Source: Rutpela maculata (Eukaryota; Arthropoda; Insecta; Coleoptera; Cerambycidae). From it: a stretch of DNA of 64,000 nucleotides. Both the position numbers and the translations under genes were made by a program. Numbering within the stretch: position 1 is the stretch's first letter; each line of letters starts with the position of its first letter. The notes below the pieces were generated by a model. That model did not search any database and was not told where the DNA came from. It saw only the letters and a program-made list of their open reading frames with translations. Positions 35,943 to 46,386 of this stretch are shown here, piece by piece. The DNA lies in the NCBI GenBank assembly GCA_936432065.2, contig OW386286.2, positions 82,649,652 to 82,713,651 of the forward strand, read 5' to 3'.

Positions 35943-36048
35943 TTGTCTTTTATGGTATTGTATTGTATTTAGGGCCATTGGAAGAGCACCATCTAGATGA
36001 AATGGTGCCTATTTACGATGTAGATTATATTTCGCTTCTGTATCATAT

Positions 36049-36452
36049 TGTAATATGTTACAACCCCTAGAATGATGTATTTGCACCTACTCGAAAAAGA
36101 ACCTACCAGAAGATTCCAAAGTGACATCTGGAATTATCTTGAGAATGGTGGCGTCATCACAGAACAATCGAGATCTGTCATTTTTAGGTATAAAAGACCG
36201 ACCGCATTCTCGGCGAGTAGTTCAGAGAGTTCAGAAAGTTCAAAAAGTATAGAAAGTGAGGTTAAGACTTCAAGGATAAACAAAGTGATAAACATTGTGA
36301 TTTTAGTCAGTAAAGTGTATTTAAATTAATAATAGTATTGTGAAGTATCCAGTAAATATTTAATAAAGTGTGTTAGTGGACATCTTTTGTTATAATTTTT
36401 GGAACCCACGGATTTGCAAGGGGTAGTTTCCTAAGGGTGGAAACACGTCACA
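36049..36452 (+). mobile_element. Solo LTR (404 bp), inserted in one arm only
   Basis: The sequence starts TGTAAT and ends CGTCACA, with 4-bp duplications ATAT at 36045-36048 and 36453-36456. It carries a TATA-type box (GGTATAAAAGACC near 36187) and a poly(A) signal (AATAAAG near 36361), as expected for U3-R-U5. A related LTR lies at 45446-45877. The matching point in the left arm (near 34616) is empty. The 4-bp duplication and TG...CA ends fit a Ty3/Gypsy-type LTR; no internal retrotransposon sequence remains. The reading frame at 36072-36329 is LTR sequence, not a gene. Confidence 0.85.
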
Positions 36453-36574
36453 ATATAAAATAAAGAAGTTATTGCCGAGAAAAATGTGCGTTTTCACATT
36501 ATTTTTAACAAGATGTCGACTGTAATCGTCTAGCAATAAAAAATTCTTAAAAATACTGTTTTTTATTAATATAC

Positions 36575-36886
36575 AATGTGTCCCCGGATGGGGTACCACA
36601 CTTTATATTTGATTTGCCGAGAAAAGTCATTCTTAATAAACAGTTTTGCTTGTCTTAGGAAGTCATTAACAGTTGTCAAACTTAAGATAAATTGTAAAGG
36701 GTATTCGATATATTCGAGGTAAGTCGACTTTTCTAATTTTTAGAATACCCTGTATAATTTATCTTAAGCTTGACAACTGTTTATGACTTCCGAAGACAAG
36801 CAAAACTTTTTATAAAGAATGACTTTTTCGGCAAATCAAAAATAAGAAAGTTTTCAAGAGTGTAGCACCCCATCCGGGGACACATT
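36575..36886. repeat. 312-bp foldback MITE, TGTCCCCGGATGG family, right copy
   Basis: This is the reverse-complement copy of 34187-34497, with the same termini and the same palindromic interior. It directly abuts the right-hand foldback, mirroring the left arm. Confidence 0.8.
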
Positions 36887-36888
36887 TA

Positions 36889-38998
36889 GTGGAGTCAAAT
36901 TAGGATTTTAATATGAATTGTCTGGTCAGGACAGCTTTTCTGTTTTAACGTATTCAAGGGGTCAACTTAAATTTACAGCTCAGGTCGGCGTATTGTTTAT
37001 TTAAACAATTTATTTTTGTAAACCGTGTTTTCCATCGGTTTTCTTTGAATATCTTGAAATCTATAAGTCCTATGGAAAACAATAAAAAGAAGGAAAATGT
37101 TCGTTTTGAGCTGTACAATAAAAGCACATAAACTATAATTCATTCCAATTGTTATTATTATTTAAAAAAAAATTGAACATTGCAAAATTATGCGTTTTTA
37201 AACAAATCGCTGTTCTTTCAAAAATAATGGATAATATTCAATGAAATTTTGAAAAAATATAGCTGTTATAAAGTACAATCACCACTTAAAATTTCAAATT
37301 AAAATGATTACTAAAACGGCTCAAATATACAATTGTTGCTAAAACTTTGCACCCTTGTGAAATCCTGCCATCAAGACCAAGAAATGTGTATGGTGGCTCA
37401 AACTGTAGCATTCTACAAGTACTTTAAGATCACGGAGAAAAACATTTGTTTTTTTTTTAATTTAAATCCGTTTTATTGCAGTTGTTTCTAGTTTTCGAAA
37501 TTTTAGTTATAAACAAATTCAAGTAACTCTCTGGTTTTTTTTATGAAATCAAAAACGGTGAACGAATAATGAAAGTAGATTAAGAAAAGCCAACTACTTT
37601 TTAGAAAAAAATTAATGGTCTACTTGTATTTGGAGCTGAGATACGTTAGTTTTTACGTTTAGGTCACTTATAAATAAACAAATCGATATTTCTGCTTGAA
37701 ATTTGGGCCGGTTATTCTTCAATATTTTGTTTCTGCTATCTGAAGATAATCCAAAGCTACAATTGTTAAAATAACATCGAATCAAGTGGCTTTGAGAAGA
37801 TAATGCAAACCAATTTTTTATAACTTTTTTAATTTTCGTCACTACAATGGTAAACCAACCTAACTTGAACAACCCTTATGTTCATGTATACAGCTTTGTA
37901 AAATTTTAATATTACTGATACCATAAAAAGATATATATTTCGCGGGCAGGATTTGAACCCGAGACGTCCGTAGCCTGAATAAAAAGTGCTAGTCACCTTA
38001 CCGACTGAGCTATCTAGCGACTGAGCTATCTAGCGACTAAAGTCGGGTTTGTAAAAACATAATATAACATTTAGACATATTTGGTGATTTTCGGATCTCT
38101 AACAAAATCGCTAAAAACTCCACTTTTGGGCCTCTATACAGTATCTTTTAACAGTTGTAGCTTTGGATTATTCTGAAGTAGCAGAGACAAAATAATAGAC
38201 ATTAAAGAATTACCAATCCAAATTTCAATATGAAATATCGATTTGTTTATTTATAAGTGACCTAAACGTAAAAACTAACTCAGCTCCAAATACAAGTAGA
38301 GCATAAATTTGTTTTTTTTAAGTTGGATTTTTTAATCTACTTTCATTACTCCTTTACCGTTTTTGATTTCATAAAAAAAAACAGAGAGTTATTTGAATTT
38401 GTTTATAACTACAATTTCGAAAATTATAAACAACTGCAATGAAAAGGGCTTATATTTTGAAAAAAAAAATCTCTCTCCGTGATCTTAAACTACTTATAAA
38501 AAGCTACAATTTGAGCCGCCGTACACATTTCCTGGTTTTGATGGCAGGATTTCACAAGGGTGCGAAGTTTTAGCAACAATTGTATATTTGAGACGTTTTA
38601 ATAATCATTTTGATTTGATATTTCTACAAAATTTCAATGAATATTATCAATTATTTTTGTAAGAACAGTGATTTGTTTAGGAACGCATAATTTTTCAATA
38701 TTCAATTTTTTTTAATAATAACAATGAAATGAATTATAGTTTATGTACTTTTATTGTACAGCTTATAACGAACATTTTCCTTTTGTTGTTTTGCATAGGT
38801 CTTATAGATTTCGAGATATTCAAAGAAAATCGATGGAAAATACGGTCTGAAATATTAAATTGTTTAAATAAACAATACGCCGACCTCGTAGAAACTGCAA
38901 AACTGAATTGTGAACTTAAGTTGATCCCCTGAACCCGTTAAAACTATCCTGACCGGACAATTCACATTGCGAATTTTTTAGTCCTAATTTGACTCCAC
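36889..38998. mobile_element. Foldback element, GTGGAGTCAA family, right copy (complete)
   Basis: Left end GTGGAGTCAAATTAGGA (TA at 36887-36888), right end TCCTAATTTGACTCCAC. The arms of about 1 kb run 36889 to about 37930 and about 38040 to 38998; for example GTCAACTTAAATTTACAG (36961) faces CTGAATTGTGAACTTAAGTTG (38903), less perfectly than in the middle of the arms. The loop between the arms is the tRNA-like sequence 37940-38036. No protein is encoded, so it depends on another element, perhaps one like 23509-27731 that shares the termini. Confidence 0.82.
37940..38036 (-). other. tRNA-like sequence at the centre of a foldback (right copy)
   Basis: This is the counterpart of 33066-33147 in reverse orientation. 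It has the same B-box region (CAGGATTTGAACCCGAG) and A-box region, with a private 16-bp tandem duplication of GACTGAGCTATCTAGC (38003-38018 and 38019-38034) at the 5' end and a few substitutions. Confidence 0.55.
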
Positions 38999-40802
38999 GA
39001 ATTGTATAACATCACGTAGATGCACAATTTGTTGTCCGTTTAAAACACTTGCTTTAGAAAAAAAATTCATCCATCACACTGAGGGCTCTGTTTCGAATTA
39101 TTTAATTTTGACTTCGGATTTGTAATCAGCGATCTCAAAAACGTAAATATTCTACGTTTCAAAATAACTCAGCAATACTTTTTCAAATATTAAATATCTA
39201 AATGTAAATATCTAAATTAGATAAGGGCAAGTGTCGGCACTGTATAGAAACTTTGAAACTTTACGGTAAAAATTACCCATATAAAAATATCATTACCTAC
39301 ATAATACGATATTATTTCTAAATGCAGTGGCGTAGCGAAGGGGGGTATGTAGTTATCCCCCAACTTTGTCAGACTTGACAAAAGTTGGAAATTTGAGATA
39401 TAAATTGGCAATTTTTATTTCGGTGTAAATTTTTATTTCGGTGGAAAATTTTTTTTTTGATTTTCTTCCCCCTACATCAATTTTTTGGAGGAATTATTAT
39501 TTATTTATTTTGCAGAGTTGGGCTTCTTAAATTTATGAAGTTGGCAATTTATTCCCCAAAAAAGTTGGTTCGCTACGCTCCTGCCTAAATGCATATTTTT
39601 TACCCCTAGGTACTATACTATTACATGACCCATACACAGCTTAATCCAGTTGTAACAGTTTTTAAATGTTTGGATTATGCCGTTGTACAACTTTTTTGCC
39701 AACATATCAAAATAAATACGGACTTATGGGCTTTTGCATATTTGCTCCGTATTTCGTTAATAGATAAAAACAAAACAAAAAAAAAACACTGACAAATTTC
39801 CGGGGGGAGGAAGTACTGGGGTGGTTGATGCAAAGAAAATGTCACCTTTGGTTCTTGTACACACACTAAATCACAATGTTATTTTATTACCCCCTTTAAT
39901 AATGAGGTGGGGGTGGTAGTGGGGCTGGCTGATGCTAAGGTCTTTATCTCTTATGCACACACTTAATCATAATTTTAATTCTTTACCTCACTTCACAATG
40001 GAATGGGGGTGGTAGTAGGGTTGCTGGAAAATTATTACAATGAAAAATGAAATTGTTGTAGGTTATCATGTGACGATTTAGCTGTCAAGCCCAGTGCAAT
40101 TTTCGTATGTAAATTGACAGTTTATTACCTGATGAAATCCAGAGCGCTTTAGCTGGAGAGATTTACTATGTAATAATAAACTGGAAATTTACACGAATTA
40201 TATTACCATTTGGCAATTTAGCTTGAGCAAAAATTTATAGATAAAATTTAAAAGCACGAATGGTATTTGGGGAGAATATTTCACGAATAAATAACGTACA
40301 TAAAACATTTTTAATATCAAGTTTTGTCATTAACTGCCTCCAAACGTTTTCTTATTTTAGTGTTCATACTGACCTTCATTTCCAATTTCATTATTTACGA
40401 CATATAAAAAATATATTTCCAAACCGACTCATCTAACAAAGAACAAAGTAGGTATAATTATTTAACAATCGTAGCTACAGAAACTTAAAAGTCCATGGAA
40501 TTTGCCATATTTTAAGAGAGTCTTCACTGAAACGGTTCTTAGGCATGCTACGACCAATCACATTATGCATAAAGACAGAGAGATTACTACCAATGATCCG
40601 CCTTATGTTCTATTTTAAGTTGATCAAAGAGAAATGAAATATCTTTCTGGTACCGACATCTAGTAATAGTAACGCTAAACGCTACATAGGATCAGGCCAG
40701 ACATCAGTGTAATGTTCAAGAATTGTTATATAAAGTTTATTGATGTATATTTACTTATTTAATTCTTATTTTCAATTTAAGGAGTGTAAAAAGGAATCAC
40801 TA
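38999..40802. other. Intergenic with repeat pieces
   Basis: The block 39320-39590 contains a repeat bounded by GTGGCGTAGCGAAGG and TTCGCTACGCTCC, facing each other (a hAT-like MITE is possible). From 39780 to 40040 there are G-rich blocks (GAGGTGGGGGTGG) homologous to the interior of the 968-1614 element. The remainder is unrecognised; no gene. Confidence 0.45.
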
Positions 40803-41135
40803 CTTCCACATCCAGATTTTCTATCAACTGTCTCGCAACGAAAAAAAAAATTGTATATGTAAGTAACAGCCACAACAAAAAATGGCCTGGGTACTATACT
40901 AGTAAATTCGATTGGCTCATATATTCAAAACAATCTCAAACAGTAGATAAAGACGGTCCCAGGGTAATCGTGAGCACCAAAAAGTGACAAGACCAACAAA
41001 GAGACCGACGCGACAGACAGAATTTTTTGCTCAAACTTAAAATCTTGACGATTCATGACATTCTAAGCCTATTTGAACAATGAAAATTTTCAAAAAAATT
41101 TTTTCGCGTTAGTATACCTCTACTAGATGGGGAAG
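40803..41135. mobile_element. TA-flanked TIR element, family 'CTTCCACAT' copy 2, deleted
   Basis: It starts CTTCCACATCCAG and ends CTAGATGGGGAAG, with TA at 40801-40802 and 41136-41137. It is about half the length of copy 1 because the G-rich blocks are missing. Confidence 0.65.
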
Positions 41136-42591
41136 TAAACGCAGAAAATGGCATGAAAAAAATATAAAAAATCGTTGCGTGCCGTGGACTACACGATAGA
41201 AGTAAAGCTTCGACTTCAAGCATTTTCTTCGAGGAAACCTACTACGCATCCATACTAGTCGAGGAACCCACTTATTATAGAATCAAGAAGATAATAGAAG
41301 ATCTATAAGCAGCGTACAACAGGTTGCATGATATTCTAATTTTAAATCATAGAAGCTAGACACACATGACACACGCGTTGACGCGTCTCTGACGCTATCT
41401 CCTCATCTTGGAACATTGGTGTCAATTTAGCAACCTGCTAAAATAATCTTGAAAGGCAGGCACGCTGATGTTCGTTGGTTCATAGGACTCGAATTACAAT
41501 GCAACCTGTAGGGTAAATCTTAAAATTCCACACCTAGATTTTCTATTCAAGTCTCTCACGACGAAAAAAGTTTTGATACTATATTTGCACTTCACTAAGC
41601 ATGTGGAAATTATTGTTTATGGAACTTTAATAACATAATATTTGAAATCGTCTACCCCAAAAACCTATAAAAAGATATGCTACATGTAGTGGGTGTGGGA
41701 GTGGTAGTGGGGGTGGATGAAGTAAAACAAAATATTGAGGCCTTAGGTTCTTCTTGTATATACAATAATTTACAATTTTATTTTTTCACCCCCTTTATTA
41801 ATGGGGTGGAGGTAGTAATGGGGGTAGCTAAGCCAACAAATATTTTGAGACCTTAACTTCTTTTATATATACTAAATACCAATTTTACGGACTCTTATTG
41901 TTTGATTTACCTATTTACCCCCGCATTTACCCCAATTTATCCCACAACCCTTCAACAAAATAAGATCAAAATATAATCTAGTTCCAGATCTCGTTAAAAT
42001 ACATACGTGTACCAAATTTCAAGTCAATATCTTAAACGGTTCCAGAGTAAACGTGCGCACAAAAAAGTTACAGACAGATCGACAGACAGAATTTTTTTTT
42101 TCTCAAACTTAAAATCTCGATGTTTCATGACATTCTAAGCCTATTTGAACAATAAAAATTTTCAATTTTTTTTTTTGCGTTACTATACACTACCCAGGTA
42201 GCAAAGGCACGTGAAAATGACGTGAAAAAATGGTCAGGAGTGACGAGAAATGACGAGTTAGATGACGTAAATGAAACGTGAAAATGATTTCCTAATGTCT
42301 CAGACGAATGACGTCTTTTTCAGGTTATATTTGGTAATCCCCCTACAGGTTTTTAGTAATAGGAACATATAAAACTACATACTAGTTAGTAATCTACTTG
42401 ATAAAAATAAAATAATTAATGCATAAATAAGTTTTGTCCTAATGAATTTGTTTGTTAGCCATCCGTAATTTTATTTACATTAATATATCTAATATTGTTT
42501 ACCATCACTCCAACTTTTTCTCACAAGGGTTGCCTGCAAATTATAATGTTTATTAAGTTATTAAATTCATTTTTACTTACCTTTACCAATT

Positions 42592-42679
42592 GCGGTCCGT
42601 AGGATTCGAACCTACATGTCTCCCGTTGTCTGTATTACAGTACTGACGCTTCAACCAACTGAGCTAGCTTGGCGACCGC
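42592..42679 (-). other. tRNA-like sequence (possible degenerate tRNA gene)
   Basis: On the minus strand the ends GCGGTC and GACCGC pair (6 bp, followed by A as discriminator), the T arm is perfect (GTAGG-TTCGAAT-CCTAC), and GCTAGCTCAGTTGGTTGAAG is a D-arm/A-box match. However, six extra bases lie between acceptor and D stem and no regular 7-base anticodon loop forms. It is therefore best called a tRNA-like sequence inside a transposable element; it is the closest to a real tRNA in this window. Confidence 0.55.
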
Positions 42680-43244
42680 TGTTTCGGATGCTAAAAACAG
42701 TATTTATGGTGGTGAATGAAGTCTTTATTATGTGAAATTGAATTTCTTGCCTTATTTAAAATATATGAAAATCTTTTAGGTTTTCGCTTCGAGTTACTTT
42801 ACTAGTATTTTTATTTATTTATATTTATTAAGGAAGAACTTATTTAATTTAATTAAACTGTTACAGTTTCACCTGAGAAGTACCAGTAGTTGTTGAACAA
42901 TGTAATTATTACATTTATTACTATTAGTGGCGGTTCGTTATAAAAAATATATTTTCCCCGAAATTGAAGAGCAGAGAGGGAAAAATCCGAAAAAAAAATT
43001 TTCCTTATCTCAAATTTGACGAGCGGTGGTGGGGAAGTCGGGAGTCAACTATTTTAAGAATTAAAGTTTTAAGTTGAGGTACTTATACAAACCTGGGAAG
43101 CGTGTTGGAGAAAAAACGATAAAGGTGTAATATCGTCATCTACAACATAAATAGAATATTTAATGGTCTAGAACAGACCTAAAATTGAAAAAACCAATAA
43201 GCAATTACCTTAAAAAAAACAACTAAAATTTTTTTCGCAATAAA

Positions 43245-43301
43245 AAAAAAACGGAATGAGCAGGGGCCGAACCGCCGACCTCATGACTTGGAAGACGACG
43301 C
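43245..43301 (-). other. tRNA-like sequence, 3' half (split by LINE insertion)
   Basis: The minus strand reads GCGGTTCGGCCCCTG (B-box-like). Its 5' half, with GTGGCCGAGTGCTTAGG as in class II (Leu/Ser-like) D arms, lies at 44411-44455. The two halves are separated by a LINE fragment with a 13-bp duplication TGGAAGACGACGC. Confidence 0.45.
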
Positions 43302-44410
43302 AAAATCAAATCAATCAAACAATACTTTATTTAAATTAAATTATAAATGTGTCTCCCCGGAAACTGTCCCGGAGCCAGCCAGACATACACGGCGCGCAGC
43401 GCCGTGGTGAGTGTAAGACTGGGCGGCGCAGGTCCGGTTTGACTAAACAATAGTTAGTGGGGGGTTAGAGCTCCCGTTTAAAAGGTATAAACTTAAAACT
43501 AACAATAACTTTTAAAAAACATGATATATGAAAATATCTAAAAATAACTAAAGTAGCACAATAAAATTATCGATTTCGCGCACATGAGCGCGAACACTTT
43601 GAAATTTTGGTTGCTGGCACGGGAAAACAAAACTCAGCGAAAAAACCCGTTCGAAGCAATTCCACCCTGGTGATCTTCCTGCCAGGAAAATGTGGTGAAA
43701 TGAAAGTTAAGGATTAAAAGGGTTAGGATTTTTATAAATTTATCGGCCTAAATGGAATTTGGAGACAAAAATGGACAAAAGAACAGAAAAGGATGAACGA
43801 GAACAAAATAAACAAACAGAGAGGGAATAGAAACATATTAAAGATGTAAGTAGAGACATATTAAAGATGTAAGTAGGACAAAGTTTAGGATAGTGATAAG
43901 TTGTAGTAGTGGAAAGTTTGGCTAAGGGAGTTGCCGGAAAATAGGCAACGTCTGGTATGGTAGGGGGTGTCTTATATCGAAAAGTATGGCATTATGCTGT
44001 CTAATTCGGGTTATGTTGCGGGTAAGCGGACTATCGCCCAGTTTGAATTGATAGAATTTCTGGGAGATTTCTTGGACGTAGTCCGCTAGTGGGATTATGT
44101 CGTGACATCGTGCGTATAAATCTCTGAGGGAGGTGTACCTGTCTGAACCAGAGATGAGGCGCATAAATTTGTGTTCTAACACTTTAAGTTTTCTCATTGT
44201 CGTGGCCGGTATGCTGCACCACACCGGCGCCGCGTATGTGATTGCCGGCCTGATCACCATTGTGTACAACAGTTTTTTATTTTGTCGGTTAAGTCCGCTA
44301 CCCCTGGCCAGGAGCGGGTACAGACTCCTGGACATGAAGTAGACCTTACGTATAGTTTCGTTAATGTGGGTGTTAAACGTCAGTCGTTTGTCCAAGTTAA
44401 CCCCCAAATA
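43302..44410 (-). mobile_element. 5'-truncated Jockey-like LINE
   Basis: The insert is bounded by TGGAAGACGACGC at 43289-43301 and 44411-44423. Its minus-strand 5' end falls within the reverse transcriptase gene (see next entry), and its 3' end is an untranslated region closing with a TTGAT-rich tail. The 5' truncation plus target duplication shows target-primed reverse transcription. Confidence 0.88.
43922..44410 (-). pseudogene. Jockey-clade reverse transcriptase, C-terminal part
   Basis: The open frame begins YLGVNLDKRLTFNTHINETI, matching the 'YLGV.LD..L.W..HI' block after the RT palm. It continues with RQNKKLLYTMVIRPAITYAA, PVW and KLKVLEHKFMRLISGSDRYT, the usual C-terminal region of Jockey-type elements, and stops at 43922. 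It is intact but only about 160 residues long of a roughly 900-residue protein. The few codons upstream of YLGV belong to the flanking tRNA-like sequence, so the in-frame Met at 44443 is fortuitous. Confidence 0.85.
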
Positions 44411-44959
44411 TGGAAGACGACGCCCTAAGCACTCGGCCACCAACCTTTCTGAGGCTGCTTACCTAAAGACTTAATAGTTATTGGAACACGCAACGGATAG
44501 ATTTTGCTTTTTAATGCATTTTAATCTAATTTTATTATTAAAAGAATAGATAGAAATATAATTTAAACAAATAAACTGCCGAATCTTTGCAAACTCTTTC
44601 GAATATAAATTATTTTGGATAATCTTAAAAAACATTATATCCTCGAATAAAAACGCCAATACTTATCCCTCACGACACGGTTTATTTTTTTTAAAACTTT
44701 ACACTCTGCTTACGATAACAAAATACCATTAGCGAGTTTTAAAGTTTGTAATCCGATAAAATATAAATAAATTTAACACCGAAAAAAGACGACAATATGG
44801 CGTGATGTGTAGCACGTCATTTTAATGTCATTTATAAGACGTCATTCTGTCGTCGATTTTTAGTGCCCTGACGTCTTTTTGACCAGAATCACCAGATTTT
44901 GACGTCATTATAACGTACCCTTGCTACCTGCATGGGTATACTTCCACTGGATGTGGAAG

Positions 44960-45445
44960 TAAAATTAAGTTACGGTTTTTGTTTAGTTAAGCAGAGGGTA
45001 TTATACTCTGAGAGTTGAGTTGGAATAAGTGTTATGATGAATTATAGTTTGCATATTACCATAAAAGTACCATCAACGTATTAACTGATGAAATAGCATT
45101 TTTTATGGTTGACAATAATTCACCATTTCTTTTGTCATTATGTGGCAATTCATATAACAACATGAAGTATTGGTACGCCCGCATATAATTTATTATGGGC
45201 CATAAAAGGCTTGCCTATGCCATAAGAAAGCCATTGATCGCTACAACGGCCCATTTAAGGGTCGCAATTTTTGTATTTGCTGAGAATATTAAAAATATAA
45301 AATAAAATATGGTACTAGACATTTTGTAAAATTTGGTCTATTACACTATCACATTTCTCATAAAACATCTTTTATAAAAGATCTTTGTCAATGTCAAAGA
45401 GCTTGTACAGTCTAATGCGGGCCTAACTCATCTTGGATATGCAAC
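44960..45445. other. Intergenic, partial MITE
   Basis: The region 45340-45420 (CATAAAACATCTTTTATAAA, AAGATCTTTGTC) is related to the hairpin at 50472-50586. The rest is unrecognised. Confidence 0.45.
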
Positions 45446-45877
45446 TGTAATGTATTTCAACCCCTAGAATGTAGACAACACAAAATTCGGATATTGGCTG
45501 AATGTAGATTTGCACCTACCAGAGAAAGAACCTACTAGAAGGTCTAGAGTGATGACATAATCTGTTCTGGAACTGTCTAGAGAATGGTGATGTCATCACA
45601 GAAACTTCGAGAACTGTCATCTTTAGGTATATAAGGCATAGTAAACCAAGGAGAGGTTAGAACAGTTTTAAGTTCAGTTTAAATAGCAAGTGTAGTAAGA
45701 TCAGAAGAGAGTAAAGTGATCAAGTAGTGAATTGTATAGTACACAGTGTAATACAAGTAAAGTAAATAATTGGTTGTAATTAGTAAGTTAATAAATTAGT
45801 GTTTAGTGTTACCCTGGTGTTATAATTTCCGAACCCACAATACAGGGTGTTTACAAAAAGAGTGTAAGCACGTCACA
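45446..45877 (+). mobile_element. Solo LTR (432 bp), same family as 36049-36452
   Basis: It begins TGTAATGTATTTCAACCCC and ends GCACGTCACA, with the 4-bp duplication CAAC at 45442-45445 and 45878-45881. TATA box GGTATATAAGGC (near 45626) and poly(A) signal TTAATAAATT (near 45790) are in LTR order. No internal region or second LTR is present nearby. Confidence 0.87.
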
Positions 45878-46093
45878 CAACATTATAAGCACACGGAAAA
45901 AATAAATCAACGCTCATAGACGTATTTCCAGAAACAGATCATATGTTTTTCCTTGAACTTTATTAATACTTACTACTGCTATCGGTGACTTCCCAATCAA
46001 GGTGATTTAGTCACAGGCAGTGAAATATATCACCAATCACTTATTTTCAATACTTTTACAAGGGTAAATAAATTGTATTTATTTAAACTGCAA
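45878..46093. other. Intergenic
   Basis: No feature is recognised in this short AT-rich gap between the solo LTR and the small peptide gene. Confidence 0.5.
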
Positions 46094-46099
46094 TTTATT
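46094..46099 (-). promoter_or_regulatory. Candidate poly(A) signal of the small peptide gene
   Basis: AATAAA on the minus strand, 81 bases after the stop of the 68-residue peptide ORF; a second AATAAA lies at 46083-46078. Confidence 0.45.
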
Positions 46100-46179
46100 A
46101 TTGCTACATAATTTATATATATTCTCAAAAGCTATAAAATGACTTGTAAAATTACATATAGTGAGTGCCTATATAATCG

Positions 46180-46386
46180 TTAAGGCGTAGGTGCCGCCAA
46201 AGTTGGCAAACATGATGCACAACAAGCATAATACATGGCAACACCGCCAAAAAATCCAAAAGCAGTAAATGGCGCCATACAAACAACAATGCAACCTGCA
46301 TAAGCTATTGGCCCACAATGAACTACAACATTTAAATGTATCAAAATAATGAATAATAATGAAATAATGTACATTGAAATGTTCAT
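46180..46386 (-). CDS. Small secreted Cys/Gly-rich peptide (68 aa)
   Basis: Residues 1-23 form a strongly hydrophobic signal peptide (core ISLLFIILIHLNVVV), with likely cleavage near VHC-GP. The mature part of about 44 residues starts GPIAYAGCIVVC and has cysteines at 24, 32, 36, 55, 56 and 59, a glycine/phenylalanine centre (FGFFGG) and a proline-rich end. From memory, short secreted proteins beginning 'G.IAYA.C...C' form a widespread, uncharacterised arthropod family; function unknown. The single exon has a clear Met start, a stop, and poly(A) signals close downstream. It is one of the few open frames here that looks like a host gene. No paralogue or upstream TATA box was seen, so expression is unproven. 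Confidence 0.6.
   Translation of the reverse strand: MNISMYIISLLFIILIHLNVVVHCGPIAYAGCIVVCMAPFTAFGFFGGVAMYYACCASCLPTLAAPTP

Larger units (their letters stand above)
42189..44936. mobile_element. 2.75-kb TIR element rich in GACGT, with tRNA-like sequences inside
   Basis: Inverted ends: CCCAGGTAGCAAAGGCACGT at the left, ACGTACCCTTGCTACCTGC then ATGGG at the right. The target duplication is TATAC. Both subterminal regions are studded with GACGT/ACGTC (42210-42320 and 44805-44920). Inside are a tRNA-like sequence (42592-42679), a second one split by a Jockey-type fragment, and otherwise no recognised protein. Possibly a non-autonomous DNA transposon; the superfamily is unknown. Confidence 0.7.
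41525..44959. mobile_element. TIR element, family 'CTTCCACAT' copy 3, split by an insertion
   Basis: The left part (41525-42188) follows copy 1 closely, including GTACCAAATTTCAAGTCAAT. Its right end (CTTCCACTGGATGTGGAAG, 44941-44959, then TA) is 2.75 kb away because another element occupies 42189-44936. TATAC is present on both sides of the insert (42184-42188 and 44937-44941). Confidence 0.75.

Noticed and set aside
36072..36329. 85-codon ORF with Ser/Glu-rich end
   Set aside because: It lies entirely within a solo LTR defined by target duplications.
42592..42679. Intact tRNA gene
   Set aside because: Acceptor and T arms are good, but extra bases before the D stem and the lack of a regular anticodon loop argue against function.
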